From the NCBI GenBank assembly GCA_902805475.1, contig CADCSX010000008.1, forward strand, positions 2,021,001-2,085,000: a stretch of DNA of 64,000 nt, read 5' to 3'. The first letter of the stretch is position 1; the number at the start of each line of letters is the position of its first letter. Below, piece after piece: positions 1 through 12,604 of the stretch. Source of the DNA: Entonaema liquescens (Eukaryota; Ascomycota; Sordariomycetes; Xylariales; Xylariaceae). Under the pieces are notes generated by a model, which was given only the letters and a program-made list of their open reading frames with translations, searched no databases and had not been told where the DNA came from. The position numbers were made by a program, and so were the translations under genes.

Positions 1-860
1 ATTAGGAAATCAAACTTAAGGTGCTCTATGAAATTCAAACTTGGAAGACTATACCGATATATCGTTGTCAAACCCCACCCCTTGCTCTATTGTTTATTTT
101 TATTATTTAATATTTTTTTCATTTTTTTTTCTTAACTGGAGCAGGGCCTTCGCCTAGGTTAACACTAGGGACCTGTTACAGAAAGCTCATTAGGGGAGGT
201 AGTTACCATCTCTATTTCTTCTGGTTAGGCGAGTTGACTCGATTGTCCCAGATTTGCATAACTAGGAACACACAATATAAGCCAGACTGAACTAACTGGT
301 ATATTTCCCTAATACATAACATGAATATCCGCAACAGATCTTGATTTGTGATTTTTAAACCTCCAGTATACAATTGAAATTCCATCGTTAGACTCGAACA
401 TCTAAAGCTCAGCCTCACTAAGGAACTGAGTCCCCATAACCCGAGCTGCCGGGCGAGTCTTAACTCTTGAAGTGACAGGAGCTTTCAACTACATAGGGGT
501 ATTGGGGTATTTCGGATGATTTGCTTGAGGACGTCCGTTTCGTCTAATTCTGCTCTAATGTCCAATGAAGACCGTCCAAAGGGTGGTATCGTCTCGCTAT
601 GTACAAGTATAGGATCAGCCCCTCCATAGGATTCCGCACCTCTTCATCAGTCGCTACTTATATTTCCTTTTAATCTCTCCAACCATGCCCAGAAGCCCAA
701 GTCGTAGCGCGATCACCTAGCTAAAGATGTAGCAAGATATTTTAGTCGCCGCGAGTTCGATATATCCTTGAATGCCGAATAGTAACAAATATTCAAACCT
801 CAGGGGCAAACGACCTCAAATTATTCCAAACATCTCCAAAATGCCGTAACATTACCAAAT
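1..860. other. Intergenic / 3' flank of the kinase gene
   Basis: No convincing gene is seen here. The short open frames have no recognisable domain and no splice-consistent extension. The right part is expected to hold the 3' untranslated region of the minus-strand kinase gene that ends at 861. A pyrimidine-rich T stretch lies near 100-135. Confidence 0.5.
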
Positions 861-3800
861 TTATTGACCCTTATTGGCCTTCTCTTCTTGCCGGGCTTCC
901 CTGGCGGCCCTGACGAGCGGTGATAAAGACGACAGGTCGACACAAGTCTTCATGAACTCGTGCTATACTAGGTTAGCATTCCAAAACCTTACGTAGAAAT
1001 TCGCAAGCACATACCCGAAGCAAATCATGCGCGCTTGCTCTCTTGTCCGGGTCCACCTTTAAGGCGAAATATAGAAAATCCCGGAACACTGGAGATAAAT
1101 TATGCTCTTCTTTGATTTGTGGCGTGCCGTTAGTAGCGATCAACCACAGGGCGCGGAGCGGCGATTCGGTAAGATATGGCGGCTCTCCTTCTATCATCTC
1201 GATAGCCATAATACCCAGAGACCAGATATCGACTTTCCTTCCGTACTCCTTTCTAGTGACCACTTCCGGTGCCATCCAGTACGGCGTACCAACCATCGTA
1301 GTGCGCTTATTATGCGCCTCGTTGATCTGTGCGCAGAATCCGAAATCGGCTGCGGACAGGGAGAATTAGGTTATAGTCCAACGAACCTTAGAGTGAGGAG
1401 TAGAGGAGTGTTTGACTTACTGAGCTTAATATTACCATCGAGCGACAACAAAATATTATCAGACTTGATGTCTCTATGTATAACTCCTTTCGAGTGTAAA
1501 TGCTGGAGTCCCTTCAAGGTTTCCCTACAGACTGATGCGATCTGCCCCTCCGTCATTATATTAAAAGTGACAACATCAGTCAAACTACCTCCCTCCATAT
1601 ACTCCATGATAACCCACAGCTCACCACCACACAGGTAGCTATCTATGAAGTTAACAATATTCGGGTGAGAGCTCTCCTTCATAACCAAGATTTCATTGAT
1701 GATCAAGTCCTTCTTTGGCTGCTGCTCTAAATTCATCTGCTTAATGGCTACTAGTCGATTGGATCCCCTCTCGTGGCCGGTATAAACGCCTCCAGATGCA
1801 CCTTGGCCAATCTTAGTAAAGCCGCGGTATATGTCGCGAGGGTCGCCTTCGGAGCAGATACGCTTTAACGCCGCTGCCACATCGATGCTGCTACTTTGCC
1901 GAGGGCGGTTGCGTGGCCGTGACTGCTGCGCCGGGGGCCCTCGTGCCGCATAGGCCGCATTGTTAGCACCATTAGCCTCGGGGACGCGGCCCATTTGATG
2001 CTGCGAGCTCTGTAGTGCTGGTTGTGTGGGAGGCTGCTTGGTGCTCGCAGACCTGCCGAGCTGGCCCTTCATAGCAGCCTGGGCTTGGGCCATAGCTTGC
2101 TCTTGCTGCTGTTGCATTAGCTGGTGCTGATAAGCTGCCTGGATGGCTGGCGATGGTTGGCCGGCGGGCGTGTGGGGTTGAGACCCGTTGACTCGCGAAT
2201 TCGATCTCGATCTCGACCGGTGCTCTTCGGGGAGCATGGGGACGCTGTCCTTCGGTGGCGATACATGGGATCCCGTCGAGTGACCATCTTCGCTGGCCTG
2301 TGCCATGCCGATGCCCGAGTCTTTGGTGGTATAGGGCAATTGTTGTGCAGCTCGGGTCTGCAGAGAGACGGGGGTTTCGGCGCGGGTCGGCTGGGCTGCA
2401 AGTTGGGATGATCCTTAACGGAGTGCAGCACTGGGCTCTTCCCGGTACGGGTACCGGAGGGGCGCGCGGGGATTCTCGAAGGTGCCTTCATTATTCACAA
2501 TTGGAAATCTCGGACTTGCTGGTGGACTTATCATAGGTGACATACCCGCATAGTTTGACGCATACATGCCAGGGGATGTTGCCATTCCACCAGATTGGGT
2601 GCGCAGTTCAGTAGCTCTCACATCATGGAACTTTTCCAGAACCTGATCTTCGTGCGGCTTCTCCGTGGTTTCCTTATAGAATGTAACGATATCTGCAATC
2701 ATTTGCGGATTCTCCCTTCGAGCATTCTCCGGAATACCACTCTCGTTGATTAGGCGTTGCCATTCTTTGGGCAGGCCCTATCAAAGAGTCAGCAACAAAG
2801 CGAGATCGGGATCGGGAGCGACGATGAAGTTGTGGCAAGACTTACTGTGAATTGGCCCGTGGAACTATCGTAGCCGACGTGGGTGACGTGAACAGGATTC
2901 TCGGGCGCTGATATGACAGGTTTCTTGGGTGACCCCACCAATGTGCTCATGAGGCCGGAAAAGCCCGATTTTTTTCTCAAGACGCCAGGACCTTTAAGGT
3001 CTTTGGATTCGTCGGAATATCGTTTCGGGGGGACAACAGGGCTCTCATTGACACGTGTGCCATGGGACTTCTCTGACATGTTTGCGTCTAAGGCGGAGAA
3101 GCTAGCCGACTGTCGCAGGGCAGGAGGGCTCATTACACGCGGGTCGGGAGTTGAATTCGATAGCGGGGGCTGTGGCGGTCGGGTTTGGGAGGAAAACTGA
3201 TACGTGGGCGACTTGGCAGCGTCGAAATGACTAAGAATAGAATTGCCGTCAAAGGGCGCGCCGATAAATTCCTCGGGTGTCTGAGAAGAAAGAGGTTGAA
3301 GAAGATAGGGGTCAGATAGACGTTGACCTGACGTCGGATACCTATTGCCGATACCTGTTCCTACGCCTACGCCAGTGCCAGTGCCAGTGCCAGTGCCAGT
3401 GCCAATGCCGGTTCCAGACCCAATTGCGGCTCCGTCGGCGGCGAGGGAAATGCGTTGCGGGAAGGCGACGGCGAAGGTAAAGACGGAACCAGATGGTGAT
3501 GTGAGGAAGTGGAAGACGGAAAAAATCTAGCGGGAGACGGTAAAGGTGAGGAGAAATAATTGGCGGTATTGTTATTGTTATGGTTATTGGTATTGTTATT
3601 TACGGTAGTAGTAGTGGTAGTGGTGGTGGTGGTGGTGGTGGTGGCGGCGGTCGTAGTGGGAGGTGGGAGACGGGGCGATGCTGCGGAGTTTGACGCGTTG
3701 TTAATGCCAACGTTAGCTACGTTAGCAACGTTATTAGCAACGTTATTAGCAACGCTAGCAATTGTAGTAGCGGGAGTTCTGTGGGGAGCGCTTGGAGCTC

Positions 3801-4023
3801 TCCTCAGACTCGTGGAGCTCCGTTTGCTCTTGAGGGATTGGGCGTCAAAGCGACCATCAGCGGTGAGAGAGTAGCTATGACTGTGATGGTGGTGGTTATG
3901 AATAGAAGAGGGTGGTTTCTTGGTTAATCTATTACGGCGTTGCTGCTGTTGCAGCTGCTGTTCTTGCTGCTGCTGTTGCAGATTGCTGCTGTAAATGTTG
4001 GCGTTAGTACTGTGGCTGTCCAT
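861..4023 (-). CDS. ste20: PAK-family serine/threonine kinase, Ste20 type
   Basis: This is a p21-activated kinase, expected to bind Cdc42/Rac-GTP through its CRIB motif and act upstream of MAPK cascades and polarity. Exons read 4023-2846, 2777-1421, 1349-1015 and 962-861, with introns 2778-2845, 1350-1420 and 963-1014, all GT-AG. The N-terminus is low complexity (Gln, Thr, Asn runs). A CRIB motif (ISAPENPVHVTHVG type) ends exon 1. The kinase has GQGASGGVYTG, VAIKQMN, HRDIKSDN, DFG (split by an intron) and GTPYWMAPEV. There is no PH domain before the CRIB, which favours Ste20 over Cla4. The reading frame changes four times in the disordered linkers (about 3370-3430, 2457-2466, 2438-2445, 2319-2326), each consistent with one missing base. 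Adding four bases to the 2,972 exonic bases gives a whole number of codons, about 991 residues. Start chosen as the first Met of the upstream frame. Confidence 0.85.
3371..3412. repeat. 6-bp tandem repeat inside the kinase gene
   Basis: About seven copies of a GCCAGT-type hexamer (last copies diverged) lie in the disordered N-terminal part of the kinase gene. On the coding strand they read as an Ala-Leu run in one frame and a Gly-Thr run in another. The open frame switches within or next to this tract. The unit is a multiple of three, so copy-number change alone would not shift the frame. Confidence 0.8.
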
Positions 4024-7000
4024 CTCTACCTTAAAGGTAGGTACGGGTTTAAGGGGGGGGGGAGGAAAAAAAGAGTTTTCAATTTTTGCTTATTTTTTGG
4101 GGGTAAGTAGCAGTATGTAGTGATATTTTTTTAGTGATAATTAAAAAAAAAATTGCGAGTAAATGGGTCGAGCGATGAAACCATAGCTGACGAGACTAGA
4201 AAACACCCGACACGAATTGGATGAGGGAGGGGTACGTAAGGTGATAGGGATAGGGATTAGGGATATGGAAATGGATAGGTATGGATATGGAGGATATGGA
4301 TATGTGTTTGTTTCTTTTGGCTCTCTCTCTCTTCTCTCCTGTATTCTAGCTTGTAATTCAAGGCCTTCTTCCTCTCTCTCATTTTTATTTTTTTTTTCTT
4401 CCTTCCTTTCCTTTTTCTTTTCTTTTTTTCTATTACTATCTTTATTTAGGTTTCTTACCTGGTGTACTGGTGTATATTTCAATGCAATCGGCTAATCTTT
4501 TTCTTTTCTTCTTCTCTTACTCCTGCTACCCTTCGACGGCGGGTTTATTATTTGTTTTAATGAATGGACAAGGTCGGAACTAGCAGGGGGGGTGTATGTA
4601 GTAGTAATGTGTAGGTAGGCATAAGAACATTTGAAGCAATGCGAGTTGAGGATGGAGTGTGAGGAAAAGAAAAAGGAAACAAGGAGAGAATTGCTATACA
4701 TATACTTGTACCTATCTACTCAACCTATAGTGCCTGCCTCCTCTGCTGCTCTTTTTACTGGTATTGTATGTACTCTACCACTACATATACTTACATATGT
4801 ACATCGTATCTGTAGGTACCTAAGGTTATACCCCTAATGTTATACACGGGAACTTGACATCCCTTTTTGATGGCTGTCATACTTCTAATCATTTATCCAT
4901 TCTATAATTAATACGAAAGTACCCTTTGGCTAAGGACACAACGAACAAATCAATTGGAGGGTTAAGTATTCGTGATAGCTTTTTGGAGACATCCATATAT
5001 AAATACATTCCGTATGTATCTGTATGTACTTGGTGGGGTAATATACAACGTGCGGGGACAGTGCGGTCTATAAAATACATCCGCCTCTTGTACATAGGTA
5101 GCCATCAGAGGCAGCTAACATAAGCTCATAAGGTATGTAAATGTCAACTGGTCAAACTTTTAATGCTCAAGAGAAGTAGCTTATGTACCCTACATACATG
5201 TATCTACATACTTACATTGAAATGAGTCCATTTGATAGCGCTTTAAATATAAGTCTCTTACACGGGATGATATACGATCTATAAGAGGCTACTTATCACT
5301 TTGATTTGCGGCTACTTGACTAGTTACAACTTCTAACCTAATATAGTACCCTTTTGGGTTGTTGATCGATACTGGTAATCACCTAGCTCATCTTACTTGG
5401 AGTGTAAACCAGCGCTTCAAGTTCAGTGGTAGTATGCGGGCTCTTCTGCAGCTAAGTGTACCGACCCGTTGAAGAAAGAACCGGACTGGCTTGGCTTATA
5501 GTACATAATCTATGAGAATCTGAGAATCTGACGACAACCTCTTCAAAGCCACTAGTCTCTTTATGTTTTGCTTTATCTTTGTCCTTGTTTTTATTTCAAT
5601 GCCCCAATGCCCCAATGCCCCAGTTCTTGCAACTCCGTAAACTATCCATATTGTTTTGCCATGCTCCTAACTTGGCGACGTTACGTATTGTCTGTGGGGG
5701 AAGATCCGAAACCTGTCGGCTAACCACCCAAGGTTACTGGCCACCGTACACGTAGCCGCCGTCTCGTAATTATTAAAGCTAAAGCTCTCCACGACCTCTT
5801 ATGATGACCTTTCCTCAAGATGTGGATGTCCGGTTCGCTAAAGTTTGGATTGCCATTGTGTATCACGCCCAAATACTAAAGCAACCTCCGTGTTCGTAAC
5901 AGGAACAACCCGAGTTTCAAGGAATATATTGTGTTGTATTTTTTTTCCCACCTGGATCCTCCTATCGAATCAATGGAACGTAACCGCCAACTGATTCCTA
6001 GGAGAATACTATATAGGTTGAGGAAACTGGCCTCGATTTACTAGATGTGTTCATCGTAATGAGTTATTATCAGTCGCAATTTGACTCTCGAGCGCTACTT
6101 CAACCCGGTCTCTCTTAACACCCAGTTATTATCTTTTAACCGATCTGCTACACCACATCGGTAGTCTTGATAGGCTCTTGATATGCCTTCAAAAGCTAGT
6201 GTTGGTATATTTATCAGGAGATCTTGACTCTGGCCTTCTCCCACAGACTAATACTAGAGGCATCTTTACCATAAGATCTTCACATCATGATATATCTCAA
6301 AGCTTTTCTAAGCATCGAGGTTAGTATATAATGCCTGGCTAGACGTTGTTTCGTCCAACAAGTCAAACAGTCAACTAACCCATGTATAGGGACAAAGCAA
6401 TTGTGGCGTTAGTAAGTAGGTGAGTGTACCTATCAGCTAATACGCACGCTCCCGGCAAGTTGCATACTAGGACGTTCGCGAGCATTACTGATAGGCCTAG
6501 GGGTACCTACATCGACACGTGGATCATATACATAATAGCCCAATATATGTCAAACCTTGCTTCTTCGAATTACATCTCTGATAGTCGAATTGCGAGACTC
6601 CACTAGGATTGGCATCCTTTTCGTCTCGGTTGAAGATATCTGATACCGTAAGTAGTCTCTCATAGAGGGCTCTCTGCCAACTCTTCTCCGCCTCCCTTAA
6701 ATTTGGTACTCACTAATTACCACTTCCTTCTTCCTACGCGAGTCATCAGCCATTGGCTCGTAGCCACAGCTACTACCGGCCTAAACTACGGAGTTCGTCC
6801 GGTATCATGTCATGGTGGTGCCACCTTTGCTTGCTAACTCGAGGAAGTACGTATATTTACATACATACCTAGGTCAGGTAGTATATAGTATACCTACGCT
6901 CGTGTTCGTATGATATCAATCATGTTTTTGGTGGCGTCGACTTTCAACGGCCTCCGTCTTAATGCAAATGACTTTTGGAGAAACGTCTTAGGGTTATTCG

Positions 7001-8059
7001 CACTCGGACTTAACGGAAAGTCAAAGCATATCTTTGACTAAAATAAAGTAAGGAGATGCTGTTGAAAAGGCTGAACAATCGTGCTACTCTATTAGCCGCA
7101 TCCGCTCGTGGTGCAAAGGAACTTTACTATACTATGTGAGACCCGATTAGTCAACATTAAAGGTGCAACGACCTATGAACGCATTGTGTGGCTTGAATCT
7201 AAATGGCAAAAATAATCTTAAAGAAGGCACCATCCATTGGGTTGGGGTTCGAGACTACCTTGCTCTCTGAATGGGGTGTGAGCATGTGGGGCTGTGGGGA
7301 GAGGACTGTGCATTAAGTTCGTTGGCCTTTTTTCCAAGCTTCTTAGCAATGTACTTTGCAATACAACTATAAGTGTTATAGTACTTTGTACGAACCCTGT
7401 GCATGGATTACACTTGCCTTCCACCTGGCATCGCTTCGGATCAAATAAAAATCAAAAAGTTGAATTGTTGGCCAAGAGCCTGGGGCCAGTAAACTTCCAC
7501 CTCACCCTCTACTCTTGTCTATAGCATCACCTATACTAAAACCTATCATCTCACCTCCCCACGATTCTCTACTGATTCAAACACCTTTGGAGGATTTCCT
7601 CTAATCGTCTAAGCTACTATTTCTCTATCAGATACCTTTGTCGAGACATAGAAAGTGAATACGTCGATTTCTACATCATGTTCTAGCTTTCCTTTCTATT
7701 TAGCTCCATCTCTACCGTCTCCTCGTCGTCTACAGTCCTGGTACTACTACTACGTGTTACTCTCCCAATTGGTTCAATTGTTACCTGCTTCTAGAACCAT
7801 TTCTTCCTGGTTCTCGAATCTTAGCTTTCACCGGCGTCGCTCTCACTGATATATATAGATTAGTGAGTATTTACCTACCTCGCTTTCTAGTTTATGTTAC
7901 TTCTATTCTAATAAACCATATTGTATACATTACTCACTTGTATTTGGATATTAACATAACGTTATTAGCCATCTAAATCTATATATCTGTAACAATTATC
8001 GCCATTCGTCGATCGTCCTCCTGTTCGTTAGACTTCACTCGCCTCCGTAAGCATATAAA
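4024..8059. other. 4-kb divergent intergenic region
   Basis: This separates the divergently transcribed kinase (-) and KH protein (+) genes. I see no domain-bearing open frame on either strand. The first 500 bases are homopolymer and pyrimidine/purine rich (C/T tracts on the + strand near 4320-4440) and probably hold the kinase 5' leader. TATGGA-type short repeats occur near 4270-4310. Bases about 7500-8059 are pyrimidine-rich with many CTAC/CTCC motifs, as is common in front of highly expressed fungal genes, and probably hold the 5' leader of the KH gene. No tRNA was recognised. Confidence 0.5.
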
Positions 8060-11000
8060 ATGGCCTCCGAAACTAGCAATATCGAAGGGTCCGCAGCAGC
8101 AAGGCTCCTCCAAAAGCATGCTGAAAGTTCCCATCAGGTTACTGTTGAGGACGTCCCCGATGAGGAACTGAAGTCACCCTCGGCCGCCGATACTCCCGAG
8201 AAACCGTCATGGGGTCAGACTCCATCCGCCAAAGCAGCCGGGAAGCAGCCTGCGCAAGGGTCGGGTCCTCTCGATACCCAATCGCATGAAGCTTTCCCTG
8301 AGCTTGGTGTCCCCAAGACGGCCGCGTCGAAAGCTAATATTTCCCCAATCTGGGGTGGTGCAAATGGTAAGGCTAATGGGACCTCATGGTCAGCCAATGG
8401 CACCCCTCGAACGTCCACCCCAGCTTCGGGAGTCTCTACCCCCACTGGAGTTCCACCGCCTGTGTCAATACCTGGTCGCAATGTCGAAACTCTTCTCCTA
8501 GAGTCCCAGTTTGTTATGCCTCGCAACCAGCTCAAGCGACCCCTCCAGGACATTATAAAGGATATCAACCGTAAGTCTCGTGCTGTGATCACCTCAGTTC
8601 CAGGTCCCAGTGGACATCTTAAGTTCGAAGCAACCGGACCGCAGGATAAGGCACAGCAGGCTCTTCGGGATTTAGTCCAGCAGATTGGAATTAAGGTAAG
8701 TCACTATCAATCCATCCCGCCTTCTATAGCGTGGCTAATTTCTTTACGTAGACTTCTATTAAAGTCCCGATCCCACTGTCAGCTAGGGCACATATAATTG
8801 GTAAACAAGGATCCACCATCAAATCCATTCAGGAGAAATCTGGTGCTAGAATCCAATTGCCAAAGGTTGATGACAGCGTTGGTAACTCGGAGGAAGACGA
8901 GGACGCTACTATTGATGTGATTGTCGAAGGTAACGCACTATCGGCTGCATTGGCTCGTGAAGCTATCAATAAAATCGCCGGGGAACGGTCTGCGAACGTG
9001 AGCACAAAGCTGAAGTCCATCCCGGCTGAGTTCTATCCTTTCATAGCTGGCCCGAATAATAGACTTGCTGCGGCCTTGGAAGCGGAACACGGAATACAAG
9101 TTCGCGTGCCACCTCACCAACCATGGGCTCCTTCTGTTCCACAGGCACCAGTTGCAGGACAGAGACCAACTTTTACCCCCCCAGTCAATGACAATTACAT
9201 CCAGCTTGCCGGCGACCGCGCCGCTGTTCAAGCCGCGCGGGCTGCTATAGAACGTCAGGTTCAGGAGCTTCAGAATCAACTACATCTAGACCAGGTGGAA
9301 ATTAGGCAGGGTACACATCAATTCATCATTGGCGAACGGGGTGTTCCTACGGAGGATTTCTTCGCCGATACCAATTGCATTGTGGTCTTACCTAGTTCCC
9401 CGGGTATTGATACAGTTACAGTCATCGGTCGAGCTGAGGATGTGAATGCAGGGCTAGAAAAGGCTATGGATCTGGCAACCCAAGTGCACACATCCGTCTT
9501 CGATGTTGCGAAACACCACAGCCATGCCTCAGGTGGTGCTCCAACATATTCGAGAGATATATCCCGTTACCTTCGTCAAAGGAATGAGATTGAGCGACTT
9601 GAGAAGCTCTACCATATTCATATCAATACTCCCTTCTCCGAGGGCATAGTTAGTCCTTGGGAACTATATGCAAGAGAAGGTAAGAACGCAATCAAGGCTC
9701 AAAAAGAAATGAGTTCGATTATAAACAGCCATCCCCCTTCTCGATTGGCAACAATTCCGGTCGACCCATTCTTCCACTCTTACCTCCGGAGTGACATTAC
9801 ACCCAAAGTTCAGAACGATTTCGGCGTTAACCTAGTTGTACCGGACGCAACCGAAGGTGACCTTCCAGTGCTTCTAGTATACGAAGGGTCGGCTACACCC
9901 AGAGAGCAGTACCAAGTTCCACAAAATGTCCCTTCCGCCTCTGAGCTCAAGGAATTCCAGCGAGGATTATCAGACGCTCGTAAGCATATCCTTGAAATTC
10001 TTAGCAAGCAGGAGCAGATCAGCACGAAAACCCTCGAGGTTCCAGTCAAGTACGTACTTCCTCTAGAACCTTATGGCGTAACTATCCCTATCTTACTAAC
10101 TGTGGACTTAGGTTTCAGGACAAGCTCCGTAGGTTTATTAAAAAGGAGCAAGATGCGACAACTCGTGCTGCCGGTGATATCCCTGTTAGAGTCAGTGTAA
10201 AGGGTACTACTGTTACTATGCGAGGACCGGCTTCTAGTGTAGAATCACTTTCGAAGAAGGCCTCAGATTTTGTTGAGCAAGAGAAGGAAGACGAGAAGGA
10301 GCGTGGTTATACGTTGAAATTCGAATTCCCACAGAAATTTGCCAATCATCTTATTGGGAAAAGTGGCAGTCATATCAACGAGCTACGTGAAAAGTTTGAC
10401 GTGGACATCCAGGTTCAGAATGGAGAGGTCGAGCTGAAGGGCCCTAAAGCCAAGGCGGAACGAGCCAAATCTCATATTACCGCTCTTTCTCGTCAATGGG
10501 CAGATGAAACGACTCATACATTAAAGATCGAGCCGAAGTATCACCGGGAATTAATTGGTGCCCAAGGCAGTCAAATCCATCGCCTACAGAATCGCTACTC
10601 AGTTCACATCAACTTTCCTAAGACTGCAAAGCCGGGCAAAGACGATGAATCTGTTGCGGATGTTGCAAGTGAAGCAGGAAAGGCTCGGCGGCAACAAGGC
10701 CCTGATGAGGTTACAATTAGAGGCCCAAGAAAAGGGGCTGATGAGGCGCGAGATGAAATTTTCTCCTTGTACCAGTACCTCAAAGATAATTCATTCACTG
10801 CTACTGTGACGGTCCAACAAAAGCAGCTTCCGTCACTGATTGGTTCTGGAGGTGTCGGTATGGATGAGCTACGCCAAATCACAGGTGCAAAGATCGATAT
10901 TCCCAACGAACGCAACGAGGCTGAAGATGCAACCGTAGCGATTCAAATCAAAGGCACCAAATCACAGGTCGCTGCAGCCAAAAGATCATTGAAGAGAAGA

Positions 11001-12094
11001 GAGCTGTGTTCGATGAGACAGTCACGAAGACAGTTGAAATCGATAGGAAGTGGCACAAGAATTTGATCGGGCCCGGTGGTACGTATACTCAACAAATATG
11101 CTATTAATTATTGATCTAACTTGGGATAGGCTCTACTCTCCGCGATATTGTAATCAAAGCTGGTGGCCCCGAAGATAGACGACTTCAAGCTCGAACCATC
11201 CAGTTCCCCAAGCAAGATGCAGACGGAAATGCCATTAAGATCGAAGGGCGACAAGATGTTGTCGACAAGATCATTGCTAGCATTGAGGCTCTCGTGTCAG
11301 AACGCGAGAGTCAGGTAACCGAGACTGTCGAGGTACCCGTTGAAAAGCACCGATCGCTAATTGGACGAGGTGGTGAGACAAAACGCCAGCTCGAGTCGCA
11401 ATTTAATGTCTCCATTGATATTCCCCGACAAGGGAGCGGTCTGACCGGCGTGAAGTTGATAGGCCAACCTGCTAACGTCGAGAAGGCAAAGGAGCATATA
11501 TCATCGATTATCAAGGAGCAGCATGGTGAGACGATACAGATCCCACGGAAGTATCATCATGCCATCTCAGAAAATGGTCAATTTTTCCGCAGGCTTAGAA
11601 ATGATCACAAAGTTACGGTGGACCACGCCGGTCAGGCTGTGCCAGCAAAGCCTAAACCCTCGTCCACAAGAGCAGACGTTGGTTCTCTCCCCTTAATCAC
11701 GGATGATGCAGAATCAGCCGCAGATGCGCATCACTGGACGGTTGTGGACACCGCTTCGTCAGAAGATGGTGATATTCCGTGGGTACTAAAAGGTAGTCCG
11801 GAAAATATTGAAAAGGCGAAGAAAGCAATCACAGCAGCACTTGAACAGGCCCAGAAGAACAACACCATTGGCTTCCTTATCTTACCGGATCCGTCCACAT
11901 ATCGCCATGTCATTGGCCAGGGCGGCTCCAAGGTCAACTCGATCCGCAAGCAAAGCGGATGTAAGATCAATGTGCCACGTGACCAAGCCAGGGACGAGCC
12001 CATTGAAGTTATGGGCTCCAAGGAAGGTTGCGAGAAGGCCAAGGAACTTATCCTTCAGGCCGTGCGTGAGGGACAGGCTGGAAAGCGGGATTAG
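8060..12094 (+). CDS. scp160: Multi-KH-domain RNA-binding protein, Scp160/vigilin family
   Basis: This is a polysome- and ER-associated RNA-binding protein of the Scp160/vigilin family. Exons are 8060-8695, 8752-10049, 10112-11078 and 11130-12094; introns of 56, 62 and 51 nt have GT-AG ends. Repeated KH GxxG loops are visible: IIGKQG, IAGPNN, IIGERG, LIGKSG, LIGAQG, LIGSGG, LIGPGG, LIGRGG and VIGQGG, spread over the whole length as in vigilin. The frame is broken once near 10,980-10,984, where an AAAA run appears one A short. With that base the exons total 1,289 codons, giving about 1,288 residues, close to yeast Scp160 (about 1,220). The start is the first ATG, after a pyrimidine-rich leader, and opens an acidic, disordered N-terminal region. 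An assembly error is more likely than a dead gene, because both sides stay conserved in character. Confidence 0.9.
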
Positions 12095-12604
12095 AAGTCT
12101 CGTGGAAGTAGCGTACCCAGTGGTCTTCCAATTAGCTATAGCCTATCTAGCATTGCTGTCGAAGGGGCTCAGTGGGACTGACTGAATTATCTGTAAAACT
12201 GTAATCAAAAACGGGAGAGCAGGTATAAATAAAAATAGTATAAGTTAGTGGCACGAGACGAGGATCACTTAGAGACTACGAAGGTTTTTTTTTTTTTTTA
12301 AAAAAAAAAAATTTTTTTTTACTATCAGGCATAAGTGACACAGAGCTGACATGGCAATATTCATTATGTGTTTTTAGGCGTGGTCTAACCACTATGTAGG
12401 AATACCTTAGTATGCTAATTGTTGATACATCCTTGCCTTGCGCTCCTGGAAGCTCCTTGAACTCGCAAACGAATTCTACAACGCCTTTCCTTCCAACCAA
12501 CCGACTCTGAAACGCCTGGGTATTATTCCTACACGTAAGGAGGCTGATTTGCTCGTCGAATTAAACCGCAATTCCTGAACCTTTTTTTTTCTCCTTTGGT
12601 TCTC
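12095..12604. other. Convergent intergenic region
   Basis: This lies between the 3' ends of the KH gene (+) and the ARID gene (-). It contains the T/A/T tract at 12,285-12,320 and otherwise only short unsupported frames. It is likely to hold both 3' untranslated regions. Confidence 0.6.
12285..12320. repeat. T15-A12-T9 homopolymer hairpin tract
   Basis: A run of 15 T is followed directly by 12 A and 9 T. It can fold as a perfect A/T hairpin from either strand and sits between two convergent 3' ends. It may act as a transcription-end or roadblock element, or simply be a homopolymer accumulation; the sequence does not decide. Confidence 0.5.

Noticed and set aside
388..432. Possible tRNA T-arm on the minus strand
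   Set aside because: A TTCGAGTCTAA-like arm is present but no acceptor, D or anticodon arms can be paired around it.
861..4023. Cla4-type PAK instead of Ste20
   Set aside because: No PH domain precedes the CRIB motif, and the CRIB neighbourhood (STLVGSPKKPVISAPENP) fits the Ste20 branch.
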